Source: Hypholoma sublateritium FD-334 SS-4
Taxonomy: Eukaryota > Basidiomycota > Agaricomycetes > Agaricales > Strophariaceae
Length of the DNA: 64,000 nucleotides
Reading direction: 5' to 3'
NCBI GenBank assembly: GCA_000827495.1
Contig: KN817527.1
Coordinates: forward strand, 126,132-190,131
Made by a program: the position numbers and the translations under genes. The notes beneath the pieces were generated by a model. It was not told the origin of the DNA, made no database searches, and worked only from the letters and a program-made list of their open reading frames with translations. Below, piece after piece: positions 23,194-35,505 of this stretch (position 1 is the stretch's first letter; each line of letters begins with the position of its first letter).

Positions 23194-24860
23194 TGGATCT
23201 TGTGCTTGGTTAGAATGCGTTGGAGATATTGGTTGTGAAAATATGAGAGTCTCGCAGCGCCCTTATATACCTCAGGCTGGAGCTGACGCGTCTCCTACTG
23301 TTACATGGAGCGTGCGCCGTCGTCCCCCGTTCGTAATCCGCCTCTGAGCGCTAGTCGCGTCATTTCGAAAAATTGGCTGAATAACCAATGAATAACACAA
23401 ATTGTGTTGCCAGCTGATTAAGGGACGCCCTGGCTATAAAAGGCAAAAAGTCATACATGGATGATGGGCCATAAGTACACCGCTAAATATAGCTCGATAG
23501 GACATAGCGGATTGGCGTTGCAGTAGGTTGCAGTTTGGCTCTTCGAAATACTTACTAATACTCCTTGATTTTCCGCGTGCGGCCGTGTCAGGGTTTTGAA
23601 TAGATACGACCTCAATTTGTGAGCCGATCATTCCGGTGTTTGCCTGGTACGCACTCCAAACGCACTCTCTTCGTCTCTCCAGTACATACCTGGGCGCACA
23701 ATTAGAGGTAAATAGGACCAGGCTTTGCAGACCCGATGTGATTTGGGATTGAGTGCTCAGTTGATACACGGCTCTGAAACGGGCAGTCGTTAAGAAGCCA
23801 GTCAGTGACGGAGAAAGATTATTAATCGCTTAGAGTCCAGTGGCCTACGGTGAACACATCATAAATGCCAATGGTTTTATTCTTTTGCTCTTAAATGCAA
23901 GTTGGCTTTATTTGGATGCTATGTGGGTTGTATGTGGGTGACTTCCAGTAAGGATAACTTGGATGTTCAGATATAAATTCTTGGCGTCTTCTTTATAGTA
24001 TTGTCATTCTTTAATTTACATCTAATTTAATTTTGAGGTGCTATATACGCCCATTTATTTTCAATGTTACATAAACTGCAGTCAAGGCAAATTCAAGAGT
24101 CCGTATTCAATTTTGATTCAATTTGTTCAAATAAAAATAAGGGGTAGGGTACACAGTTATTTCCAACACCAGTTTCTCGAAGGTCTCATCCGGTACAAAT
24201 ACGATGAATACTGTGGAAGCATCGGAAGCGAATCGAGAGGGTCGTCGACATATTTAATATACTTACAAGCATTACTTATGCGGGCCCTTGGGAGCAACTC
24301 GGGAGGTTGGGCGCAGTGCGTGTGAATTATGCAACGCTTGTGATGAATCACATCATGAGTGGCAAGTCCTGGCGAGCTCCGCCGCAAATGCGACGAGGAA
24401 TGGCCGAGAACTGCTGTGCGCTGAGACCGACTGTGAATAAAGAAAGGTACGCCTGGCTTATCGTTGTACACTGTGTCTTATTTTTATTTTTAATCTACTG
24501 ACTTTTATATTATAATAAGTATTTAATACGGCCCGCTTAACTGGGAGACGAGGGCCGAAGCCCGAGGCCGGTCATTGCCGGCTACGCGCGCCGTGATGGC
24601 GATACATAAAATGATTTTAAAAGTGGATATTGACCTAGCTATCATAAAATATACTCTATGCACCCTACGAGGTAAGTTGGAATAACGAATGACATGTGTT
24701 GAACGTTATTTTTGGTGGTTCCCATTCATGATCATCGGTCGATCACCGATGGCACGCGGACGCGCGCTTATCATTTGATTATATAATATAAAAGCGAGAC
24801 TAAACATCAAAGACCCCGCAACTCCTGTTCTTTCACTCTTTCACCACCAACACAAGTACT
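23194..24860. other. Long intergenic region between SDR and RBR copy 2
   Basis: About 1.7 kb with no supported gene. AT-rich (23820-24160), with a GC-rich palindromic stretch at about 24545-24600 (repeated gaggccg and ccggc motifs). A TATA-like tataatataaaa at about 24780-24793 and pyrimidine-rich CT tract precede the RBR start at 24861. Confidence 0.45.
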
Positions 24861-26523
24861 ATGGCATCCGTGCACCGCGCTCACATCCCGGCCGATTTTC
24901 CTCACCGCCTGCACCCCTTTGTCGACGATGCCATGGACGTGGAGACCGCTGCACTCATCGCCAAGTTTGCCTTAGAAGACCTCGAGGAAGCAGCGTCTGC
25001 CGGGAAGGGCAAGTCCCGCGCCGACGTGCCCCTCTCCGACGCGGAATACGCCTACCAGCTACAGTCCCAGAACTATCAGCAATGGCTTTCCATCACGGCG
25101 GATGCGATGTACGCACACAGCCTGGATAGTGCCATGGCCACCGACGCCGCGTTCTTGGAGGCTGCAATTGTGGCAGAGGCAGCTACTGCTGCGGACAGGC
25201 GGGTCGCGGAGATGCTGTCTCGCGGCGAGGAGCTGCCACCGCAGACGGCGGCACAGGCGCGTATGGAGCAGCCAGGGTTTACCATGCATCCCGAGCCACC
25301 CGCGTGAGTACCTCGTCATCAGAGGCTTTGCTCGCTGCTCACTTTGCCCAACACGCAGCTCTCCCATGGTCGTCGACGTGAAAGGAAAAACGAAAGCTTT
25401 CGGAATCCATATGGACCTCATGGATGTCGAAAACGACGTAGACTCCCTCGACGCCGACATGGATTTTGGCCACAACGTTTCTATGTTCGCGCGGTATGGC
25501 GCGCGCCACGTCAAGGCTGATAGCGCATCTGGTTCTGGACCCAGTAGCAGCCAAAACACGCACAAGACGTACTCCCGATATCTATACATTTAAGTCGCGA
25601 GCTAACATTCTCCACATAGCGTCCACTGTGTAATCTGCCAAGATAGCATAAAATCCAACCTGGCGTTGCACGCTTCGTGCAACCACTACTATTGCAGCGA
25701 CTGCGTCATATCCCTCGTCGAGAACTTCACGCGCGACGAATCTCTATTCCCCCTCCGCTGCTGCAAGGAGCCCATCCCAATTACCAAAGTCGACGCCTTC
25801 ATCGACCCAACCCTTCGTGCTCTCTTCCTGCAGAAGCACACTGAGTTCAGCGTACTTGCCAAGGACCGCGTGTACTGCGTCAGCTCTGCCTGCTCAGTCT
25901 TCCTTGGCTCGGCGGAGGGCATTGTCGAGCCCGGTATAGTCTGCCACGCCTGCGAGACGTCCACTTGCCCGCGCTGCAAGCAAGCGGAACACGCCGGCGC
26001 AGACTGCGCCGCGAACACCGCGATTGTCGAACTACGCGCGATCGGGCGCACGAATGGGTGGCAGACGTGCCTGGGCTGCCACGCGCTCGTCGAGCTCAGC
26101 CATGGGTGCTACCACATGACGTGCCGGTGCCGAGCGGAGTTCTGCTACCTCTGCGCGGTGCCCTGGAAGAATTGCGACTGTACGCAGTGGGACGAAAACC
26201 TTCTGCTAGAAGCTGCGCAGCAACGGCATGTAAACCAGCATGGTGCGCGCGGTGTTGGAGGGATGGCGCCGGATGTTTGGGATCAGGGGCTGCAGGAGTT
26301 GCAGGATGACATGCGGAATGACCATGAGTGTGATCGCCATGTCTGGAAACAGCGCCCAGGAGGAGGGTTCTGTGAGGAATGTAATTGGGAAATGCGTGAT
26401 TTCTTAAAGGTAAGTATCTCTGGGATGTGTGGTATGTCATCGTAAGTGCTTACTCTTTTTTAACAGATATGCAGAAACTGTTCGATGTTGGTTTGCGTTC
26501 GCTGCAGTCGAAACAGGCTGTAG
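24861..26523 (+). CDS. RBR-type E3 ubiquitin ligase (copy 2, full length)
   Basis: About 500 residues. ATG at 24861. The N-terminal domain (DVETAALIAKFALEDLEE, EYAYQLQSQNYQQWL, AEMLSRGEELPPQTAAQARM) matches copy 1 at 7527-8912 along its length. Intron 1 begins at 25304 (GTGAGT); intron 2 (about 25574-25620) leads to RING1: CVICQDSIKSN with CNHYYCSDCV and LRCCKEPIP. The IBR follows (CHACETSTCPRCKQAEHAG), then RING2 with CLGCHALVELSHGCYHMTC and CRAEFCYLC; the cysteine of HGCYHM is the likely ubiquitin-accepting residue. Unlike copy 1, it has an additional C-terminal zinc-binding region (DHECDRHVW, FCEECNWEMRDFLK) and, after an intron ending TAACAG at 26466, a last exon with ICRNCSMLVCVRCSRNRL and TAG at 26521-26523. 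A gene-specific substrate is unknown. Confidence 0.85.
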
Positions 26524-26908
26524 AGTGCATGTCAGATACGGCCAAACAATATGGTTTCTATACCTTTAAATGACACTTGATTATATGTCGACTCAGATAA
26601 CCCAATATATATCTTTTCTGCTGGACAAAATTACTAACATTTCAATTCTCGTTCGGGAGGGGAACTGATTTGCGAATGGTGATTATGAATACGCTCGGCA
26701 GAGTGTATTCGGGAACGACGGGACAAAATCTACACTACATCCTGAGTGACCACTCTATTGATAGACATAACTCGTCTCCTATCGAAATAGACACGAATCT
26801 CATCATGATCTATAGGACTGGGAACCGGAATAGAGGGGTCTTGCTGAATGCTGTCCGAAAGGCGTATGCGATCAATTTTTTCATTTGAAGCGATTTGGTT
26901 CGCCAAGC
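26524..26908. other. Convergent 3' intergenic region
   Basis: Between the 3' ends of the RBR gene and the secreted-protein gene. No coding region supported. Confidence 0.5.
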
Positions 26909-27396
26909 TTACAGAATATTTTCCGAGATATTATGTGTCTGTGTTCTGTTCGAGTAATATGCCCTGCTGTTGAAGAAAGCTCCAACCCATCCTGCCTAGG
27001 AAAAGTGTAACAAAAATTAGGCTCTGACCAGTAGATGATGGTTTATGAACTCACTGTCACAGGGTCTTTCGGATCTGTAGGAACTTGGATGATGGAATAG
27101 TAAATCGCATCACTGGAAATCCGGCCTATAAGACTGAGTTGGAGATCCCTGACGAAGTCGCTGCGCGTGAAGCTTTCGCCATTAACGTAAATGCTGATAT
27201 TTTTGGAGAAGAACGCATCCACGGCGTTTTGGACAGAGGCATTGGTCTCCGCACTGACCAGTGCATTGGTGCGTTCCTCTGTCCACGAAGCGAGATCAGG
27301 AGGAACAGCTCGAAGCTCCATCTCTGGGACTGCTTGAGCGAGTGCGGTGATGGCCATGAGGAAGATAAAAATGCAGGCACGAATGAACATAGCCAT
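26909..27396 (-). CDS. Small secreted protein, possibly NTF2/SnoaL-like fold
   Basis: ATG at 27396 starts a signal peptide (FIRACIFIFLMAITALAQA). The mature part has ERTNALVSAETNASVQNAVD, AFFSKNISIYVNGESFTRSD and LQLSLIGRISSDAIYYSIIQ. A GT-AG intron (GTGAGT to CCTAG, about 27055-26996) joins to AGWVGAFFNSRAYYSN and ends NIL with TAA at 26911-26909. About 140 residues. The pattern of an acidic helix, a short beta hairpin with N-G and an F-hydrophobic loop, then a beta strand, recalls SnoaL/NTF2-like small secreted fungal proteins, but this is weak. Three N-x-S/T sites are visible. Function unknown. Confidence 0.6.
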
Positions 27397-28015
27397 CTTG
27401 GATATGGGTGATATGGGGATGGGTCATGCCCAAACTTGCGTCTTCCCTTTACATCCCTTTATGTGGGTTCCTGGAATCGGCCACAAGTCAGCCATATATT
27501 ATAAGATCGACTGACATCTGTCATTTGGTCTGGTCTGAGAAGGAAACAGGGAGTCGGCCGCTACAGGTCATTTGTAGTGATTTTGAAATCTTATCACACT
27601 GCAACAGTCATATCGTAAGATCTATTTTCCTTATTTTCCTCCTCCGGTCTCTTCAGAGCGCCATGGGCGCCTAAATTTGCCGCGGCCGTACTCTGGCATT
27701 TTTACTATTCGTATTTACCCTGAGTTTCCAGAAAAACAGGTATCATACTTCAGATAGTGTTTGCAATGATTTAAGCACTTTGAAATCAAATTCTTGTACT
27801 TATGGATGCCAAGGTTTGGTCTGTGGATCTATTTCCGCAAGCGATACAAATCCTATTTTTAGAATGACAAACGAAGGAGCAAGCCCAGTGTTCTGCCAAG
27901 TCAACGGAATCCGGACCGAGGGAGTTGGAATTGGAACAAAATCGAATGAATATTCGGCAGGTGACGATGTATAATGTAGCACACAAGGATCAAAATAAGA
28001 GTGATGTTCTGTAGC
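27397..28015. other. Intergenic region upstream of secreted-protein gene
   Basis: Promoter side of the minus-strand secreted-protein gene and the 3' flank of the next minus-strand gene. No coding region supported. Confidence 0.5.
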
Positions 28016-29413
28016 CTAGAAATACGGGCAATAAGCGAAAGGAGAATTGGGCTTTGCAATGTGTCGCTCGGAAGGTGGAAGGACGCAACACTTACGTTGG
28101 AATTTCAAACGCCTATCTTCCGTCTGCCTTTCTTGCACCAATTCTTCTGATATCTCAAAGTCTCGGCGCTGTCCACTTACTCTCGTCTCCCATTCACGCT
28201 CGTCTACCCGACCCCCCAAGCTCAGTACTGCAATACGCTCCTCCGAGAAGGTGTCTTTGCTTCGATGTATCCAACGGTCCCCAGACACTCGAGGATCGTA
28301 GCTGTAGCATATGCATAACCGGATACCCGCATCCCCACCATATGGCTTCAGCATCTTATCTTCCAGTGTACGAACCGGCGCCCACCCTAAAGATGTTTCT
28401 AAACGCCCGTCCAGATTAAATGCAAGCCATTTTAGGCTGGAATTTTTCCGAATGCTGTCCCACCTCCAGGTGCCCCACACATCCTGATGGTCGACCACAA
28501 ACAGTGTTTTCAATCCGCGGAACAGCGGCGCTGAGAAATCGGGCTGGGTGCCTATGAATGTAGATAGTCTTGCTCTGAGTGAAATCAGAGTGAGACCAGC
28601 GACTAAGTCTAGTATCTCGGGCGGAAGAAGGTTGGTAGGTAACCAGGAGAGGTGATGTATGTTTCTGCAAATTGTCAAAATCTTTTTAGACGTATTGAAA
28701 GATACCCGTGTCGGTAGTGCAAGAATTTTGACTGCGCCTGAAGCAAAATCTGGATGCTTTCTCTCCAAGCCGTCGAGGAAGAGACGAGCATGTTTTGCAT
28801 CCCGCAGAATTACGGATTCGTATATGATATATTCCACCCTATGAAGCAGTGTCAATGACGGCATCACAGTGAAAATATAAATAGCACACCATTTCCGTAC
28901 CCGATTGTTGACAAAAACCAGCGTATTCAATGCCCCTACAGGATCCTCTCTTGCCGTCATCTCAAATATGAGTCGTTCAACATCTTCTGGCAGTTCCGAG
29001 GGCGCGCATTGGATGGTAAACGAGAATTCCCTTAGCGTAAATCTCTTTGTGCGTCCCCTTTCCTCCTGTACACCGAGAAACCCCGATCCAGACAAATTGA
29101 CCAGATGGTATAGTTCGGCTGAGCGGTGTGATCCATTATACGTGGAATTGATTTGATTTTGGAGCGAAGGCGATGGCTTGTGGGCTTCTTCGGTGGAACG
29201 ACGAATACGAAGTGGTGACGTTGTGATAGGATCAGCATCGACCTCTTGGACATCGTCGATCTCTTGCAACGAAATTATCTCCCATTCATGGTCCACGCTC
29301 ACTCCCTTTCTTCTAGCAACAGGCCACAGGCCGACAGTAACAAGAACTAGCCTTCTGGTGATTGCCATCAATCCATACAAGCGCTTCCTCCACTCCAGGC
29401 GCCGAACTGACAT
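28016..29413 (-). CDS. F-box-like hypothetical protein, basidiomycete-specific
   Basis: One open frame of 465 codons from the ATG at 29413. The N-terminal 120 residues are basic and include a hydrophobic stretch (RLVLVTVGLWPVA). The core is LPEDVERLIFEMTAREDP, then ALNTLVFVNNRVRKW, a degenerate F-box of the kind found in large basidiomycete families (LPxELxxxIFExxA..). Between RVRKW and VEYIIYESVIL lies a 51-nt stop-free segment (28889-28839) with GTGTGC and CATAG borders that breaks the family pattern; it is more likely an intron than coding. The rest has LRR-like hydrophobic spacing (LISLRARLSTFI, LKTLFVVDHQD). The stop TAG is at 28018-28016. Function is unknown; F-box proteins usually present substrates to SCF ubiquitin ligases. 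Confidence 0.6.
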   Translation of the reverse strand: MSVRRLEWRKRLYGLMAITRRLVLVTVGLWPVARRKGVSVDHEWEIISLQEIDDVQEVDADPITTSPLRIRRSTEEAHKPSPSLQNQINSTYNGSHRSAELYHLVNLSGSGFLGVQEERGRTKRFTLREFSFTIQCAPSELPEDVERLIFEMTAREDPVGALNTLVFVNNRVRKWCAIYIFTVMPSLTLLHRVEYIIYESVILRDAKHARLFLDGLERKHPDFASGAVKILALPTRVSFNTSKKILTICRNIHHLSWLPTNLLPPEILDLVAGLTLISLRARLSTFIGTQPDFSAPLFRGLKTLFVVDHQDVWGTWRWDSIRKNSSLKWLAFNLDGRLETSLGWAPVRTLEDKMLKPYGGDAGIRLCICYSYDPRVSGDRWIHRSKDTFSEERIAVLSLGGRVDEREWETRVSGQRRDFEISEELVQERQTEDRRLKFQRKCCVLPPSERHIAKPNSPFAYCPYF

Positions 29414-30336
29414 TGGTGCAAGAATTGTGATGTGATGAAATGTCGAATGATGAAATGGTCAACAAAAGCAATGATTGAGCCTGTAGGGGACAATGCCGTG
29501 GTTCGTTGCAGTTGACGCTCCTTCTGATGTCACCTTGGTTTAAAAAAATCAGCGATGGCGCCAGAAGGTGGAGAACTAGACATTACCTAGATGGTTTCGA
29601 GATGCTCAACGCCAGACATGCACTTGCAATTAGCAAAGCCGGTTTGAAGGCAGTCGCGAAAGATAGTGGTTCGAGGAGATAGTGCAGACAAGAAGAAAGA
29701 CAAGACGAGTGTGATCATTGATGCCTCGTTCGTGGGTGACATGGACAGCTAGTTGCGATATCTGTTGGGAGTGATCCAGTTATTTATAAAAAGATCCTGG
29801 ATGGCCGGAGAGTTGTCTATGCCAGTGAAATGGTATAAGAGATGGTGAGTCGTAGTGATGCCGCGGCTCGCCGAGAGAAGCATTTAATTCTCTCCAAGTC
29901 CCCGAAACATGTTGGCATTTATAATGTTCATAAAGGTCAATCAGAATTGCACCGCGAGTGCGGTACGGAATAATCATGTCGTGCGTAGATTTGGGCACTC
30001 TTATTAGTTTGGTTGTTAAGGTGATGTGTAATAGGCATCAACTCGGGCCCGACGGGTCTACAGAAGTCTAGGTACACATTTAATTTGCGGACGGGCGCTT
30101 ATAATTACAGAAATCGTATTTTGCCAGTGGTGGCACTGCAATTTCCTCTCGTGTGCGATAGCCAAAATCATACGGCGTCAGCCATGGATATTTTTGGTGA
30201 TATTTTTTTTTCGTTTTATTGGCGCTCTATGTACAACGCTGAATGTTGCTTATGCGGTTTACATATACGATATCCAAGTCAATGTGTGCTGTGCGGAGAA
30301 AAAAATTAGAGGTAGGATAAATATTAACACAAATAT
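29414..30336. other. Intergenic region, 3' flank of peroxidase gene
   Basis: No supported coding region. Promoter of the F-box-like gene lies next to 29414; the rest is AT-rich. Confidence 0.5.
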
Positions 30337-31696
<1,360 letters not shown>

Positions 31697-33549
31697 TGGA
31701 TGTACTGTTCAGTCGTAGATGATAGACGAGATGGCCCGAGGATCCTGGAGACTGAGGATCACTGGTCAACGCCTTTTATACTCTGCTTGTCGTGTAGTGA
31801 AAGTCGTCAACCGACAGTTGTGAGCGGTACACTGCCGTCGAAAAAGCAGAGCTAAGAATAACTGCGTTTCGGACGAATCACATCCAGAGGAATGGATAAT
31901 GGCATGAGTGTGGGAGCTTGCGGGACCTAGATGCGCGAATGGTGAACGGCACAAATCGAAGAGTCACCAGAATCTTTCCAACAAGTAGGCACAGATTCGA
32001 GCCGTTTCTCTGAGACGAACGCGGCGGATCAGCATTTCGAGGGTGTCCAGGAATAGATTCCGGTCGGGATACAAAGACAACCAACCCGGTAGTGTCAAAA
32101 TCGCGCCCGATGTCCTAAGATGGCCAACAGTCGCTGAATGATTATGAAACACGTCACTTTGGAATACTCACAGGACGTATACAGATCATGGCTGAACAGG
32201 CGCCAAGAATGCCAAGAACCGGTAAACCCCAGAGCCTGAAGACAGCCGTAGGGTGAGGGGTGTGCTAATCCGTCGGCCAGGGAGCATTATGGATCAAAAC
32301 AAGGTCACGAATGAACCGATTAGGTAGGGACATAGCCTTTTTGGAGTGCTGGAATGGGAGGCCGACGACCGTAGACGTGGTAGGGTTTATTGGGTATCAA
32401 GTCTTACTCGACTAAGAGGTTGATGTCCTTTTGTCAAGTTAGAATATACACCCAGGAGCGAACATACGTATGCTTTTCCCGTCGGAAAGAGGATAAGAAT
32501 CTGCGTGGAAAATTTGAATGACAACCGTGCAGGACGAGGAGCGTGAGTTGCGGTGTTGCGCGAAGATATCTTCCCAGGGGCGTACAGCACTCAACTATCT
32601 CAGTGGACATAGATTAGCGGCCAGTGCCCCGAGGTACCCAACTCACTGGAAAATGACATCCATCAAGAACGGAACATATGTTACCATGAGCCGGTTCTTG
32701 AGAGCATGCTGTGTGAGAAGGCGAACGACCATCTAGGTATCGGCCATGTTGAGAAGCGGACAGGTCCCAGGAAATTGAATAACAATGCTCGGTAATGCTA
32801 TACGTGAGGAGATGACTCTTTGAGTATCATTTCTGCGGCGACCCCTGTCCTATGCGGTCAACGTATTCAACGGTTCAGACGGTTCGGAACACACGCAATA
32901 TTTCGTCCCTGTGTATCATAGTCTCCTACTTCATTCCCAGCGTCAACCACGGACGTCATTTACAACATTCCGTCGCTCCGGCATAGATTATTCGTGATGG
33001 ACCCGGCAAGACCCAAGAAGGGAAATAATGTCATAAGTCCTGAGGGCGTTTGTCTGGCCAGAGGGGACGTGATGGATCCGACAAAGGTATGCGATGGGAG
33101 AGGTAGGGGGGAAGTCGGTTTGCTGTAGAGCTTGACGAAATCCGCCAGTAGCTTGTTCTTTAATAGTGGAAATATAGCTTCGTCTGTTCCCACATTTGCT
33201 GCGCTAATGTTGTAGACAGGCGCTCCTAGGGCGTTCGCTCCGCAGTGCGCAGCAGCAGAAAGCACTGGGAATTTCCTGCCGCCAAGTGAGCGGTACGTGG
33301 TTGTCGGAATGGGAAGATGCAACGATAATAGCCACATAGGTCGGACTACGTTAGCCGCGAACATATTTCAGCGCTGCGGTGATAACCAAGCTCCCAAACC
33401 TTTGACCGCGCCTATAAGCAGCTGAGTTTCGTCAGTCTTCTTGTACTCGATGGCGAGATAGTTGTGTTCAGGCAAAGCCACGTTTGGAAACATGGGAGAT
33501 TCGGTGGCGTTTAAGGCCAGAAAGAAACAATATGCATGTATTTTGTTTA
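31697..33549. other. Intergenic region between peroxidase promoter and uS19m 3' side
   Basis: The first 150 bases are the peroxidase promoter (tttttatactc around 31775). Hydrophobic exon-like pieces with good splice sites occur on the minus strand, e.g. VFRLWGLPVLGILGACSAM before a GTGAGT near 32172 and MVVRLLTQHALKNRLMVTY before GTGAGT near 32645. They suggest an undetermined multi-exon gene, not resolved here. Confidence 0.35.
32960..33364 (-). CDS. Hypothetical protein, 134 codons, uncertain
   Basis: An ATG-started frame (ATG at 33364) encoding RKFPVLSAAAHCGANALGA, VYNISAANVGTDEAIFPLLK and a Leu/Pro-rich end. It resembles no family I know. It begins 186 bases after the stop of the uS19m gene on the same strand and could be a separate gene or a shadow of a spliced gene. 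Listed only because it is the longest unexplained frame in the interval. Confidence 0.25.
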   Translation of the reverse strand: MFAANVVRPMWLLSLHLPIPTTTYRSLGGRKFPVLSAAAHCGANALGAPVYNISAANVGTDEAIFPLLKNKLLADFVKLYSKPTSPLPLPSHTFVGSITSPLARQTPSGLMTLFPFLGLAGSITNNLCRSDGML

Positions 33550-33980
33550 CTACTTTTTTGTTGCTCTGCGCCAAATTAGCGGCGAAGTGTAGAGTAAGAG
33601 AGCACGCGTACTTGAATGTAAATCTCTTCTTCGTAAATGAGAACTCTCCCAGCTTATGCCCGACCATGTCCTGAGTTACAGACACTGGTAGAAAGTCCTT
33701 CCCATTGTGCACCATGAACTTCACCCTGTACAACGGCAGGATGTCAGACGTGCATGCGGAGAAGGACGTAGACATACCCCACGAAGTTTGGCAATATAGT
33801 ACAAGCCCTTGCTTGGGTATATATGGGTTCATTGTTGGCCAATGAATCACGAAGATTGGGGAAGGGAATGAAATAGGGACCTAGAGTAAAAGAATAAGTT
33901 ATGGAGAACATTGGAGAATGACATCGCTCGCCTTTCCATGCAGAACGAGCTGACTTGAGTACGGCCTGTGTTGGGCGCAT
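33550..33980 (-). CDS. RSM19: Mitochondrial ribosomal protein uS19m (Rsm19)
   Basis: Small-subunit mitoribosome protein uS19. ATG at 33980: [17 protein letters not shown] then [66 protein letters not shown] and a basic end KATKK. The WKGPY and [21 protein letters not shown] motifs are diagnostic for uS19. Intron 1 (33931-33881, 51 nt) has a GC donor (AAAG|GCGAGC) with TCTAG acceptor and is needed for WKGPYF; a GT nine bases further in would insert three residues into this conserved block. Intron 2 (GTATGT to TACAG) joins NFVG|VKF; intron 3 (GTACGC to GCGCAG) gives the short last exon with TAG at 33552-33550. Divergent from CNOT11 with 154 bp between start codons. Confidence 0.85.
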
Positions 33981-34134
33981 TCCGTTGGTCTGGGCGCGTC
34001 GGGGAGCCCGTTGTTGAGCAGCACGCTAACGGCTGGCCATTTTTCGGCTCGTTTCGCCTGCCATTGCCAATTAGAGACAAATAAAGTGATCGGTGGAAGT
34101 TGACACTCACGTGATGCTGACTAATCCTTAAATA
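33981..34134. promoter_or_regulatory. Shared divergent promoter, uS19m / CNOT11
   Basis: Only 154 bases separate the two opposite start codons, so both genes share a compact bidirectional promoter. No TATA box is evident. Confidence 0.55.
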
Positions 34135-35505
34135 ATGTTGATGATGCGCACGGTCCTCGGGCCTTTAGCGATCTTGTCCTTCAACTTGATGTCGCCAACG
34201 GCGAGCTCACCGTCCCAATCGATGGACACTGTCAAAGCGTCTGTGGGACACCTTCTGACTCGCGCGTTCTCTCTTCCTTGTTCTACCGCGGCGTTGGCCT
34301 TCACCCAGCTTGTTCAACCGATATCGCGATTTCAACTGGCTCTTGACGCGCTCTTACCACTACTCGATTCTAATACTGAGGTCAGTGTATCTATCTTCTT
34401 CAACCTTTGTAATCAAGTCTAACATCCATGCAGCTAACTCAGCGGATCCTTGTTTCCTTCATTCTTTACTCGCTTTACACACCGCATCCTGTCTCGGTAA
34501 ATCCTTTTAAATCGGCACTCCTCGTGGCGTATGTGAGGGAGCGGGAAAAGGCCGTGTCAATTTCCAATGAAGGCGGGGTTAGCCCCAATGAACAATTTGT
34601 CTGGGTCTTATGGAAAATTCTGAAGGGAGATGGGAACGATGTAAGTTGGAGATGCCACTCCGTTGGACTTTTTCTGACGAACGATCTAGATTGGACCTTA
34701 TTCCCCCAGTACTCTGTCTCGCTGCCCTCTTCCCCCTAAACTACGCGCCATTAATCTCGTCCTGGACGACCATCTGTATAACGACATAGACGACTCTACT
34801 TATTCTTATTTCCAAAAGCCTACGAATCCCATAACTAACGACCCCGCCCTGGTGGCTCGAATTTCGCCCTCGCCCATCAATTTCGACGAGGACCGCAAAA
34901 ACGAGCGCCTCGTTCACGCGATGAAGCTCTTGCTTATTGCCCGTGATCGCGTTTTGACACTCTCAGAACAGCGCACACTCGCCCCCCTCCTTTCCGATCT
35001 CGCGACTGCCAACATCATCACCTCACTCGATCTCACGCCCATCATCGCTTACAATCCCACTATCGCTCACCCTCTTCTCGTAAGCTTACTCGTCAATCCA
35101 AATCCAGAAAACAACAATCCACGCCCATTCCTTGACATCCTCCCGTTTCTACCGCCAACTCTACCTACCTTCGATCTTTATGGACGCCTGTTACGGGATC
35201 AGACTCGCGTTACGGTCCAGGGTTACTCAACTGTAGCTGATCTTGTTCTGATGGAAGTCCTGGGCCGCTTTATACACGAATGCATCAATTGGCTCGACCG
35301 CACCGAGAGAGAAGAACGTAGCGATGACCGACATGCGAAGGGCGTACAAACTCTCTGCCGTTTCTACCATAACCTCATCAAGCTTTCTATCGTGGACCCG
35401 ACCTCCGACGCAGACTCAACCGAAATGGCGCATTTCAGCCTGCGGAATTCTAAATTTGAGGAAGCTAACAACCTCTATCGCGTCATCGCAACGTCGCGCT
35501 TCTAA
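34135..35505 (+). CDS. CNOT11: CCR4-NOT complex subunit 11 (CNOT11) homologue
   Basis: CNOT11 binds the NOT module of the CCR4-NOT mRNA deadenylase. The ATG at 34135 starts exon 1 (TLLRAF-like helix ASVGHLLTRAFSL, ALDALLPLLDSNTE); an alternative in-frame ATG is at 34189. A GT-AG intron (about 34381-34432) joins to LTQRILVSFILYSLYTPHPV, NPFKSALLVAYVRERE. A second intron (34641-34690) gives IGPYSPSTLSRCPLPPKLRA. The C-terminal half carries the conserved domain: LTPIIAYNPTIAHPLLVSLL (human: ENNPLVAIEMLLKL), STVADLVLMEVLGRFIHECI, LCRFYHNLIKLSIVDP and NSKFEEANNLYRVIAT, aligning to the human FCIEFSRIREAAGLFRLL end. TAA at 35503-35505. About 390 residues; similarity is by recalled motifs. Confidence 0.75.
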
